DNA of 9,880 nt from Candidatus Chloroheliales bacterium (GTDB lineage: Bacteria; Chloroflexota; Chloroflexia; QHBQ01): contig QHBQ01000196.1 in assembly GCA_003243865.1 (NCBI GenBank), positions 822 to 10,701 of the forward strand, in the 5' to 3' direction. Below, in pieces: positions 1 through 5,974 of this stretch (position 1 is the first letter of the stretch; the number at the start of each line of letters is the position of its first letter). Under the pieces are notes generated by a model, which had not been told where the DNA came from, searched no databases, and was given only the letters and a program-made list of their open reading frames with translations. The position numbers and the translations under genes were made by a program.

Positions 1-1112
1 GCCGCCACGCTGTTCTGCTGCTGCACCAGCGCATCGTTGTATGAGGCTGCCGCCTTCTGCTGGCTGCTAACCGCATCATCCAGCGTGCGCTGCGCCTGCT
101 CGTAAAGCTGCTCATAATGACCGGGCTGGTTGACTGGGTCGGATTTGAAGTTGCCGTTATTGTCGTGGGTTTGGGCGTAGACGGTGGTGAGATTATCCTG
201 CGCGTTGCGCACCACGTTGTCGGCCTGGTCGCGGGAGGCTTTGGCAGCGTCCACACTGGCCTGCTGCTGCGAGATGGTCTTGTCCAGGGTGGTCTGGGCG
301 CTCGTCACCTTCAGTTGCGCCGCGCTCAGGGTTGACTGGTTCGGGCCAGCCTGCACCGTCGCCAGCTTCGCCTTGGCCGCATCGAGCGCCGCCTGAGCGT
401 TGGCAATATCGCTGGCGGTGGCGTTACCGTTCACTGCCTGACTGAGCTTGATTTTGGCGGCATCGAGCGAGGCCCTGGCGCTGGCAAGGTCAGCGGCGGT
501 GGCGTTGCCGTGTTGCGCCTGCGTCAGCTTGATTTTGGCCGCATCGAGCGCCGCCTTCGCGCTATTGAGGTCGGCTGCGGTTGGGCCAGCATAAAGTTGA
601 GCCAGCTTCGCCTTCGCCGAATCGAGCTGCGCCTTGGCGTTGGCGATGTCACCAGCGCTGTAGTTGCCAGTCTTGACCTTGTCGTAGCTGGCCTTGGCCG
701 AGTTGAGCGCCGCCTGCGCGTTGGTGATGTCCTTCTGAGTTGCACCCGCTTTAGTGGTGTCGAGGTTGGCCTGAGCGGAAGCGAGGGCAGCTTCAGATTG
801 CTTGACCGCCAGTTGCAATTGGCTGTCGTCAATGGTGGCTAGCACATCACCAGCCTTGACCCGCTGGCCCTGCTTGACGTTGACCTGGGCAACGGTGCCG
901 CTCGAGCCGAACGCGAGGTTGAGGTCGGCGTTGGGTTGCACCGCGCCATTGCTGCTAACCGTCGCCTGGATGGTGTCGCGTACCACCTGGGCGGTCTGTA
1001 TCGTTGTGGCGGCGGTGGCGTTGCTCTGTTGACCCTTGAACAGGAAAAACCCGCCGACTAGTACGGCGGCCACCACCACGATGCCGATTATCCACTTGAG
1101 CGCTGTATTCAT
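1..1112 (-). CDS. HlyD/MacA-family membrane-fusion (efflux adaptor) protein, 3' part missing
   Basis: About 370 residues are visible; the gene runs off the left edge without a stop. The order is: an N-terminal membrane anchor (about residues 7-25), a lipoyl/biotinyl-like half-domain (about 47-97, with SSGTVAQVNVKQGQRVKAGD followed by VLATIDD), then a long Ala/Lys/Asp-rich coiled coil from about 98 to the edge. The barrel and membrane-proximal domains that normally follow must lie outside the window. The family links an inner-membrane exporter (ABC MacB-type or RND) to the cell exterior; in a Chloroflexota cell an ABC partner is more likely (inference), and none is in the window. The ATG at 1112 has a GGAG about 9 nt upstream and is followed directly by the anchor. 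The coiled coil contains about five 26-27-residue repeats, listed separately. Family assignment is firm; substrate is unknown. Confidence 0.9.
   Translation of the reverse strand, partial: MNTALKWIIGIVVVAAVLVGGFFLFKGQQSNATAATTIQTAQVVRDTIQATVSSNGAVQPNADLNLAFGSSGTVAQVNVKQGQRVKAGDVLATIDDSQLQLAVKQSEAALASAQANLDTTKAGATQKDITNAQAALNSAKASYDKVKTGNYSAGDIANAKAQLDSAKAKLAQLYAGPTAADLNSAKAALDAAKIKLTQAQHGNATAADLASARASLDAAKIKLSQAVNGNATASDIANAQAALDAAKAKLATVQAGPNQSTLSAAQLKVTSAQTTLDKTISQQQASVDAAKASRDQADNVVRNAQDNLTTVYAQTHDNNGNFKSDPVNQPGHYEQLYEQAQRTLDDAVSSQQKAAASYNDALVQQQNSVA
327..722 (-). repeat. Coding repeats: 26-27-residue coiled-coil units in the HlyD-type protein
   Basis: Residues 131-262 consist of about five consecutive units of 26 or 27 residues. 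Each has the pattern (A/N)xA(K/Q/R)AxLDxAKxKLxQ, then a G-N or G-P break, then TAxDI or TAxDL. The middle copies are nearly identical at protein level and partly at DNA level (the stretch reading LDAAKIKL recurs). The glycine/proline breaks every 26-27 residues suggest stacked helical segments rather than one uninterrupted coil (inference). The DNA similarity points to recent tandem duplication. Confidence 0.8.
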
Positions 1113-1249
1113 GCTTATGCTCTCCATCTTTACTGTTGCAGTTAATATCCCGCTGGGGTTGAGAGTGATCTTGCCCTGAATTACACTGCCCGCCACGCAA
1201 AGTTTCGCGGGCGGGCGGGTTCTAACCTGGTTTTAATAGTCGGTAACAT

Positions 1250-1274
1250 GGGGCGAACAACGGTTCGCCCCTAC
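1250..1274. repeat. GTAGGGGCG-family palindromic element, intergenic copy
   Basis: A perfect inverted repeat: GGGGCGAAC, a 4-nt loop (AACG), then GTTCGCCCC, followed by TAC. Read on the minus strand it is base-for-base identical over 24 nt to the two copies at 8267-8290 and 8303-8326. It lies between the upstream region of the HlyD-type gene and the 3' end of the 230-residue membrane protein gene. Confidence 0.85.
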
Positions 1275-1288
1275 GCTGCTCCCCCACC

Positions 1289-1352
1289 CAGCCTCCCCCT
1301 TTGGGGAGGGGTCTTTAGGTCAGCCTCCCCCTTTGGGGAGGGGTTTTTAGGT
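1289..1352. repeat. Two tandem 32-bp hairpin repeats (C-run/G-run), possible terminator
   Basis: Two adjacent 32-bp copies (1289-1320 and 1321-1352) differ at one base (C at 1313, T at 1345). Each contains CCTCCCC, a CTTT loop and GGGGAGG. On the plus strand each stem is followed by a short T run (TCTTT or TTTTT), which is terminator-like. On the minus strand, the direction of the flanking genes, no T run follows. The second copy overlaps by one base the stop codon of the membrane protein gene (1352-1354). The 1113-1351 gap otherwise holds only the palindrome at 1250-1274 and the HlyD leader. Confidence 0.75.
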
Positions 1353-2044
1353 CAGTATTCCATTTCGTCGAAGGTGGTGCGGTTCTCGTTCTGGCGGATG
1401 AGCAGCAGGCTGCCGAAGCCGGTGGCGGCGAGCAGCAGGCCAAGCCAGAGGCCGATGACGGGGGTGATCAGCAGGATGAAGACCGTGAGCAGGCCACTGA
1501 GCAGGTTGGTAAGGGGGTGGGGGTCGGCCTGGTGTAGCAGCACGACAGCGAGGGTGCGGCCAATCGCCAGCGCGGCGATTACCCCGCCAACGATAGCAAG
1601 CGGCAGGAGTAGCACGGCGGCGAGGGCCAACCCGGCGATACCAACCAGGCTGCTCGCTAGCAGGGTAGCAATTGCCAGCGCTACTGCGTAACTAACCAGA
1701 CCAACGATAAAAGCCCGCGCCAGCAAGAAGGTATTGGCGCGCAGCAGCGCCGCTCCTTCACCTAGCGGGCGGGGCAGGAAGAAGAGTACCGCCAGGCCGA
1801 CCCCAAGCAGGCTAACCAACTGAGCCAGGTAGCGCCAGAAGCCGGTCAATTCCCCAAAGAGGGAAAAAGGCCCGCCCCGATCGCGCCCCCCAAGCCCATT
1901 GGGAGGGCGGAAGTTAGGATTGCCAGCGGGCGGGCGAGGACCGCCATTGGCTTCGGGTAGAAAGATACTGAGCAGCAGGGCAAACAGCAGCGCGAGGGCC
2001 ACCAATACCGCCACCAGAACCCAGCCGCGCCGGTCTCCCTTCAT
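1352..2044 (-). CDS. Polytopic membrane protein of unknown function, third gene of the sigma/anti-sigma cluster
   Basis: 230 residues. There is a basic N-terminus (MKGDRRGW), a membrane span at about 8-29, and a Pro/Gly/Asn-rich hydrophilic loop (about 31-68). Further hydrophobic segments follow at about 73-91, 108-131, 134-170 and 181-216, so roughly 4-6 spans in all, ending in a short polar tail (RQNENRTTFDEMEY). I do not recognise a catalytic motif. The membrane part loosely recalls the integral-membrane tails found on some bactofilin-like proteins, but this is a weak impression. Its ATG overlaps the TGA of the anti-sigma gene (ATGA, 2041-2044), which implies translational coupling. A role alongside the anti-sigma factor in envelope stress sensing is plausible from context only. 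Confidence 0.8.
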   Translation of the reverse strand: MKGDRRGWVLVAVLVALALLFALLLSIFLPEANGGPRPPAGNPNFRPPNGLGGRDRGGPFSLFGELTGFWRYLAQLVSLLGVGLAVLFFLPRPLGEGAALLRANTFLLARAFIVGLVSYAVALAIATLLASSLVGIAGLALAAVLLLPLAIVGGVIAALAIGRTLAVVLLHQADPHPLTNLLSGLLTVFILLITPVIGLWLGLLLAATGFGSLLLIRQNENRTTFDEMEY

Positions 2045-2643
2045 CTAAGCACCCTTTCCGCGCGTTTCGGCAGGGGCGCACTGAGTACCTGGTACAACAT
2101 ACTAAACAAGGCGATGGTCAGGGTACAAAGGCCGAGCAGCACCGTCTGATGCTGGCTAAACAGTTCGCTGGCGAAGTTGCCCGCACCGAGGCTGGGATTA
2201 CTCACCCAATCGCTGATACCCTGCCCCGCGCTGCTGACCGTGCCACTAGCATCGCCCAGCCAGGCGGTGAGCAAATTGAGCAGGTAGGTATCCGGCGCGA
2301 ACATCAGCAGCAGCCCGACCAACGCCAGTGCGGCGACAATCGCGCGACCACGCCAGGCGGGGCGGGCCGGTTGTGCCGCCAGCGTTGGCGGCAGCGAACG
2401 CAGCACCGCATGGACGAAGCCGAGCGGCTGGTCTAGGGGTGGGCGGTAGGCGAGCGCCTGCTCCAGCCCTTGCGCCACCATCATGTAGCGGTCACAATCA
2501 GCGCAGGTGGCAAGGTGACGCTTCAGCAGCAACCAGTCATTACCAGCCAGCCCCCCTCCCTGACCCTCCCCCCCAGATGGGGGGGGGGAATAAGAGTCGG
2601 TATATCTGTCTATCAACTTACGAATGGCTGCGTGTTCGTCCAT
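2041..2643 (-). CDS. Transmembrane anti-sigma factor with HxxxCxxC zinc-binding motif
   Basis: 200 residues. The N-terminal cytoplasmic part has H43-x3-C47-x2-C50 (HLATCADC), the signature of zinc-binding anti-sigma (ZAS) domains; H4 is the likely fourth ligand. One membrane span lies at about 101-117 and a second at about 168-188. In the known family such proteins hold an ECF sigma factor inactive at the membrane until a signal arrives. The gene starts 3 nt after the sigma stop codon, with AAGGAAC as ribosome site, so co-transcription is expected. Oddity: residues about 17-33 (Pro- then Gly-rich) lie between H4 and the HxxxCxxC and are encoded by a C-run/G-run palindrome with a G10 tract. 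The H4-H43 distance of 39 is longer than in typical ZAS proteins, consistent with an insertion. Confidence 0.87.
   Translation of the reverse strand: MDEHAAIRKLIDRYTDSYSPPPSGGEGQGGGLAGNDWLLLKRHLATCADCDRYMMVAQGLEQALAYRPPLDQPLGFVHAVLRSLPPTLAAQPARPAWRGRAIVAALALVGLLLMFAPDTYLLNLLTAWLGDASGTVSSAGQGISDWVSNPSLGAGNFASELFSQHQTVLLGLCTLTIALFSMLYQVLSAPLPKRAERVLR
2545..2595. repeat. C-run/G-run palindromic insert with a G10 homopolymer inside the anti-sigma gene
   Basis: The plus strand reads C-rich blocks, then C7 (2568-2574), AGAT, and G10 (2579-2588), giving a 7-bp G:C stem around a short loop. The composition recalls the tandem hairpins at 1289-1352 (CAGCC followed by C-runs and G-runs). It lies fully in frame and encodes a Pro-rich then Gly-rich linker (about residues 17-33 of the anti-sigma factor). 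The 10-base homopolymer is a candidate slippage site; it is also a place where sequencing error could occur. Confidence 0.65.
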
Positions 2644-2646
2644 GGT

Positions 2647-3237
2647 TCATCGTTCCTTGCCTAGCTCGCGGCGCAATGCCTCTTTAGCGCGGTATAGTCG
2701 CGTCTTTACGGTTCCCAGCGGTATGTCCAGGGTCGCGGCGATATCCTCATAGCTTAGATCCGCGCCGTAGCGCAGGGCAATCACTGCGCGGTAGTCGTGC
2801 GGCAACCGCGCGATCGCCGCATTCACTATCGCCTGCTGCTCGCCCAGTTCACTCAACTCCTCTGGCCCGCGCTTCTGATCGGCGATCTCCAGATCCACAT
2901 CGCGCTCGCCTTCGTCATAGCGGCGCACCTCGCTCAACCTTATCGTCGGGTGCGTTCGCTGCTGGCGGCGGTGGTTGAGGCCATAGTTGACCCCCAGGCG
3001 GTAGAGCCAGGGAAAGAAAGGCCGCGCCGCATCGTAGCTGTCGAGCCGGGTATAGGCCCGCACGAAGATCTCCTGGGCAAGGTCGCGGGCTTCTTCCGCA
3101 TCGCCGCCCGCCAGCCGATAGGCAAGGTGGTAAATGGGCTGCTCGTAGGCTCGCACCAGCGCAGCGAATGCCTCACGGTCGCCCGCCTGGGCCTTGCGTG
3201 CAAGTTCTTCGTCGTTGCCGCGCTCATCGCTCGCCAA
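2647..3237 (-). CDS. ECF-type (group 4) RNA polymerase sigma factor
   Basis: 196 residues, a normal length for ECF sigma factors. Region 2 is at about 23-92, with DLAQEIFVRAYTRLDSYD and FFPWLYRLGVNYGLNHRRQQ, covering core-binding and -10 recognition. Region 4 is at about 140-192, with ARLPHDYRAVIALRYGADLSYEDIA reading into the helix-turn-helix (IPLGTVKTRLYRAKEALRREL). There is no in-frame ATG or GTG between the upstream stop (3274-3276) and region 2. TTG at 3237 is preceded by AGGAG (3246-3250) with 8-nt spacing, so I take it as the start. The anti-sigma gene follows 3 nt after the stop, the standard sigma/anti-sigma arrangement. The target regulon cannot be read from the sequence. Confidence 0.93.
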   Translation of the reverse strand: MASDERGNDEELARKAQAGDREAFAALVRAYEQPIYHLAYRLAGGDAEEARDLAQEIFVRAYTRLDSYDAARPFFPWLYRLGVNYGLNHRRQQRTHPTIRLSEVRRYDEGERDVDLEIADQKRGPEELSELGEQQAIVNAAIARLPHDYRAVIALRYGADLSYEDIAATLDIPLGTVKTRLYRAKEALRRELGKER

Positions 3238-3245
3238 TCCCGCTA

Positions 3246-3250
3246 CTCCT
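3246..3250 (-). promoter_or_regulatory. Ribosome binding site deciding the TTG start of the ECF sigma gene
   Basis: AGGAG on the minus strand, 8 nt upstream of the TTG at 3237. As no ATG or GTG is available in frame, this site is what supports the start. Confidence 0.65.
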
Positions 3251-3310
3251 GCCGAGGCGTGGGGCCGCCTGACCTAATTACACAATCGCCGCCACGAAAG
3301 TTCCGCCTCT

Positions 3311-3673
3311 TCAGTTGTCCTCCAACTCGGCAGTTAGCGTCTCGTTGCCCACATCCACGTATTCTGAGAGGTCGGCTGTCTCAAAGTCAACAGCTCCGCC
3401 GAAGTTAGCTCGCAACTCGGCGATGAACTCCTCGCCACTGATCGCCTCGCCACGATCAGCCCGCTCCTGTGCAGCATCGGCCATCATTATGTGGTATCGT
3501 GCCTCCATTGCTTGCTGCATCTCCTCGTATTGCTCTACGCTAATCATCACCGCCGCGGGCAAGCCAGCGCGGGTAATGATCACCGGGCTGCCCTCCTCTA
3601 CGCGGTCGAGAGTTTCTGATAGCTTCTGGCGCACCTGCTTGGCGGTGATGAAGTCAGACGTAAGTGAGAACAT
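3311..3673 (-). CDS. Phd/YefM-family type II antitoxin, apparently without its toxin
   Basis: 120 residues. The N-terminal part shows the Phd/YefM fold pattern: FITAKQVRQKLSETLDRVEE, then SPVIITRAGLPAAVMISVEQYEEM, which forms the DNA-binding/dimerisation domain. The C-terminal half (about 58-120) is acidic (EFIAELRANFGGAVDFETADLSEYVDV), as expected of a toxin-neutralising tail. At 120 residues it is longer than many Phd proteins. The ATG at 3673 has AGGAGCAGGAG just upstream and a near-consensus promoter at 3733-3761. No toxin ORF (RelE, Doc or PIN type) is on either side: 73 nt downstream the ECF sigma gene begins on the same strand. It may be an orphan, act in trans, or have become a stand-alone regulator. 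Family call is good; role is open. Confidence 0.85.
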   Translation of the reverse strand: MFSLTSDFITAKQVRQKLSETLDRVEEGSPVIITRAGLPAAVMISVEQYEEMQQAMEARYHIMMADAAQERADRGEAISGEEFIAELRANFGGAVDFETADLSEYVDVGNETLTAELEDN

Positions 3674-3732
3674 CGCTCCTGCTCCTTTACTGGTTTTGCG
3701 GCACTAAATTGTACGCTCTAAAGTACGTTATT

Positions 3733-3761
3733 ATTATAGCACTGTTTCTTTCAGCTGGCAA
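3733..3761 (-). promoter_or_regulatory. Sigma-70-type promoter of the antitoxin gene (possibly reading into the sigma cluster)
   Basis: On the minus strand TTGCCA (3761-3756) is followed after exactly 17 nt by a perfect TATAAT (3738-3733). Only one base differs from the combined consensus. The predicted leader to the ATG at 3673 is about 50 nt. With no visible terminator between 3311 and 3237, transcripts could continue into the ECF sigma gene (inference). Confidence 0.7.
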
Positions 3762-3766
3762 CCACA

Positions 3767-3797
3767 TTGGCGGCCCGCCCGCCGCATATGTTATACT
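3767..3797 (+). promoter_or_regulatory. Possible promoter of the M16 peptidase gene
   Basis: TTGGCG (3767-3772) and TATACT (3792-3797) are separated by 19 nt, longer than optimal. The -10 lies about 35 nt before the ATG. The site stands back to back with the minus-strand promoter at 3733-3761, so the two may compete. The leader also holds two purine-rich ribosome sites (AAGGAG at 3814-3819 and AGGAG at 3823-3827), 12 and 4 nt before the ATG. Confidence 0.35.
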
Positions 3798-3831
3798 TCT
3801 CTGACAGACAAAGAAGGAGCAAAGGAGCAAT

Positions 3832-5103
3832 ATGTACCAGAAGACGACGTTGGACAACGGCCTGCGCATCGTGACCGCGAATATGCCGCACACCCGCAGC
3901 GTGACAGTGGCGCTCTACTACGGAGTGGGGTCGCGCTACGAACCGAAGCGGATTGGTGGGGTCAGCCACTTCATCGAACACATGGTATTCAAGGGCACCG
4001 AGCGTCGTCCGCTGCCGCAGATTATCTCCGAGGCAATCGAGGGGGTAGGCGGCTACCTGAACGCCAGCACCGGGCTGGAGACTACCAACTACTACGCCAA
4101 AGTGCCAAGCAAGCACTTCGCTATGGCCCTCGACGTGCTGACCGATATGCTCGACCAACCCCTGTTCAAGCCCGACGATATCGAAAAAGAACGGCAGGTA
4201 ATCATCGAGGAGATCAACGCAACTCTCGACAGCCCCTCCGACCTGGTGGGCGAACTGTTCGACTTGTTGCTGTGGGGCGATCAGCCGGTCGGCTGGCCGG
4301 TGGGCGGCACCCGTGAGAGCGTCGGCGACACCACCCGCGCCGACTTGCTCGGCTACCTGAAGAGCCATTATTTGCCGCCCAACCTGGTCGTCAGCGTGGC
4401 TGGCGACATTCAGCACGACGATGTGGTCGAGCAGGTGAATCGCGTGTTCGGCGATTATCCGCGTGGCGAGCAGCCACCCGCGTTTGCGCCCGCTACTCTG
4501 CCGGAAGCGAAGCCGCGCGTGCTGCTGCATAGCAAGGAGACCGAGCAAGCCAACCTGGTGATGGGCCTGCCCGCGCTGTCGGCGTTCGACCCCGACCGCT
4601 ACAAGCTCGACTTGCTGAACGCTATCCTGGGCGACGGAATGAGCAGCCGCCTGTTTGTCGAACTGCGCGAGAACATGGGCATTGCCTACTCAGTGGGCAG
4701 CTACACCCGCAAGATGGCCGACACCGGCGAGTTCGGCATTTACGCTGGCGCCGACGTGGAGCGGGCTAAGGAGAGCATCGTCGCGGCTTTGGCCGAGATG
4801 GGCAAGCTCAAGCGCGAACCGGTCAGCGAGGATGAGCTAAACAAGGTCAAGGAGTACCGCAAGGGTGGGCTGGTGCTGGGCCTGGAGGATACCGCCGGAG
4901 TGGCGATGTGGGGCGGGGGGCAGGAGTTGCGCTACGGCAAAATCTACAGCGTGGATGAAGTAACCGCCGAGATTGACGCCGTCACCGCCGCCGATATTAC
5001 CGAGATGGCGAACCGCTACTTCGTCGGCGACCGCCTGGCCCTGGCAGTGGTCGGCCCCTACAACAATGCGGCCGAGTTCCAGGAACTGCTCAAGATCGAG
5101 TGA
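3832..5103 (+). CDS. M16-family zinc metallopeptidase (processing-peptidase type)
   Basis: 423 residues, the usual length for one-chain, two-domain M16 proteins related to mitochondrial processing peptidase beta and bacterial PqqL/YmxG types. The inverted zinc motif H46-F-I-E49-H50 (GGVSHFIEHMVFKGT) is intact. The third zinc ligand is expected about 80 residues after H46 and is present as E126 or E127 in ERQVIIEEINATLD. The C-terminal, non-catalytic M16 domain (about 165-400) carries SRLFVELRENMGIAYSVGSY, the Arg/Tyr pair that contacts peptide. No signal peptide or membrane span is seen, so it is probably cytoplasmic. It is the only plus-strand gene; its last 14 nt overlap the 3' end of the convergent murI. 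The substrate is unknown. Confidence 0.94.
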   Translation: MYQKTTLDNGLRIVTANMPHTRSVTVALYYGVGSRYEPKRIGGVSHFIEHMVFKGTERRPLPQIISEAIEGVGGYLNASTGLETTNYYAKVPSKHFAMALDVLTDMLDQPLFKPDDIEKERQVIIEEINATLDSPSDLVGELFDLLLWGDQPVGWPVGGTRESVGDTTRADLLGYLKSHYLPPNLVVSVAGDIQHDDVVEQVNRVFGDYPRGEQPPAFAPATLPEAKPRVLLHSKETEQANLVMGLPALSAFDPDRYKLDLLNAILGDGMSSRLFVELRENMGIAYSVGSYTRKMADTGEFGIYAGADVERAKESIVAALAEMGKLKREPVSEDELNKVKEYRKGGLVLGLEDTAGVAMWGGGQELRYGKIYSVDEVTAEIDAVTAADITEMANRYFVGDRLALAVVGPYNNAAEFQELLKIE

Positions 5104-5932
5104 TGAAAGTATCCACCAATTCCGACGCGGATGCAACATGGTGGATAACCTTGACATCAAAGCCAAGCAAAGTGCGGGCAGTGCGCTCCACAATGGCGGG
5201 GTCGCCACTGGTGTAGAGGGTCATCTGGCGGAGGCCGCCAACCTGTGTGGCAGGGGCAACGAGATCGTGCTGGGCGAGGACGCGCGCGGTCTGGCGGGCA
5301 ACCGCAGGGCTGGAGTCAATCAGTTGCATCCGCCCTTGGGTGATCGACTCAATCGCGTTACTGAGGAAGGGGAAGTGGGTGCAACCCAGCACCAGCGTAT
5401 CTACATCACGCTCCAGCAGCGGCTCGATATAGCTGCGGAGCAGGTCACGGGTGGCGAGGGTGTTCACCTCACCGCGTTCGACCCGCTCGACCAGGCCGGG
5501 TGGGGCAATGATGTTGACCTCTACCCCCTGGGCAAACTGGCTGATCACATCGGCAAGGGCCGCGCCTTTGGAGGTGGCAAGCGTGGCAAGCACCGCCACC
5601 TTGCCACTGCGAGTGGTCAGTGCAGCGGGCTTGACCGCAGGTACCATCCCCACAATTGGGGTCGCCGGATAGACGGCGCGAAGGTGGTGCAGCGCGGCGG
5701 ACGAGGCGGTATTGCAGGCCACCACGATCAGTTTGGCCCCCTGCTCGATGAGGAAGCCGACGCAGGCGACGCTGAGGGCGCGGATCTGTTCGACGGGACG
5801 CACCCCATAGGGGCAACGCCCGCTGTCGGCGTAGTAGATGAGCCGCTCGTGAGGCAACTGGCGGTCAATCTCAAACGTGACCGCCAGCCCGCCCACACCA
5901 CTGTCGAAGATGCCGATTGGTCGGGTGTCCAT
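5090..5932 (-). CDS. murI: Glutamate racemase
   Basis: 280 residues, full length for MurI. The enzyme interconverts L- and D-glutamate without a cofactor in the cytoplasm and supplies D-Glu for peptidoglycan. Visible signatures are IGIFDSGVGGLAV with D10 and S11, ADSGRCPYG at about 35-43, the first catalytic cysteine C73 in VVACNTASSAA, and the second, C184, in LVLGCTHFPFL. Both catalytic Cys and the adjacent Asn/Thr and Thr/His residues are intact, so it should be active. The ATG at 5932 lies 42 nt after the stop of the upstream zinc-ribbon/cyclophilin gene. The leader has only a weak AGGGA ribosome site and no clear promoter, so co-transcription with that gene is likely. Confidence 0.96.
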   Translation of the reverse strand: MDTRPIGIFDSGVGGLAVTFEIDRQLPHERLIYYADSGRCPYGVRPVEQIRALSVACVGFLIEQGAKLIVVACNTASSAALHHLRAVYPATPIVGMVPAVKPAALTTRSGKVAVLATLATSKGAALADVISQFAQGVEVNIIAPPGLVERVERGEVNTLATRDLLRSYIEPLLERDVDTLVLGCTHFPFLSNAIESITQGRMQLIDSSPAVARQTARVLAQHDLVAPATQVGGLRQMTLYTSGDPAIVERTARTLLGFDVKVIHHVASASELVDTFITRS

Positions 5933-5974
5933 ATGCTTTCCCTATTGGTAACTTGAGCCGATGCCGGACGTATT

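Noticed and set aside
1883..1910. C-run/G-run stem-like stretch in the Pro/Gly loop of the 230-residue membrane protein
   Set aside because: Pairing is imperfect and similarity to the other elements is too weak to call it a further inserted copy.
3238..3310. Search for a toxin gene between the antitoxin and the sigma gene
   Set aside because: The gap is 73 nt and holds no ORF; the upstream side (3674-3831) is promoter DNA. The short minus-strand frame at 3687-3893 runs through both promoters and is not credible.
3751..4548. Long minus-strand open frame (265 codons) opposite the M16 peptidase
   Set aside because: It is antisense to a gene with intact M16 motifs, has no recognisable domain, and is expected by chance in GC-rich coding DNA.
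4973..5956. Long plus-strand open frame (327 codons) opposite murI
   Set aside because: It overlaps a well-conserved glutamate racemase on the other strand and shows no family motif, only composition-driven low complexity.
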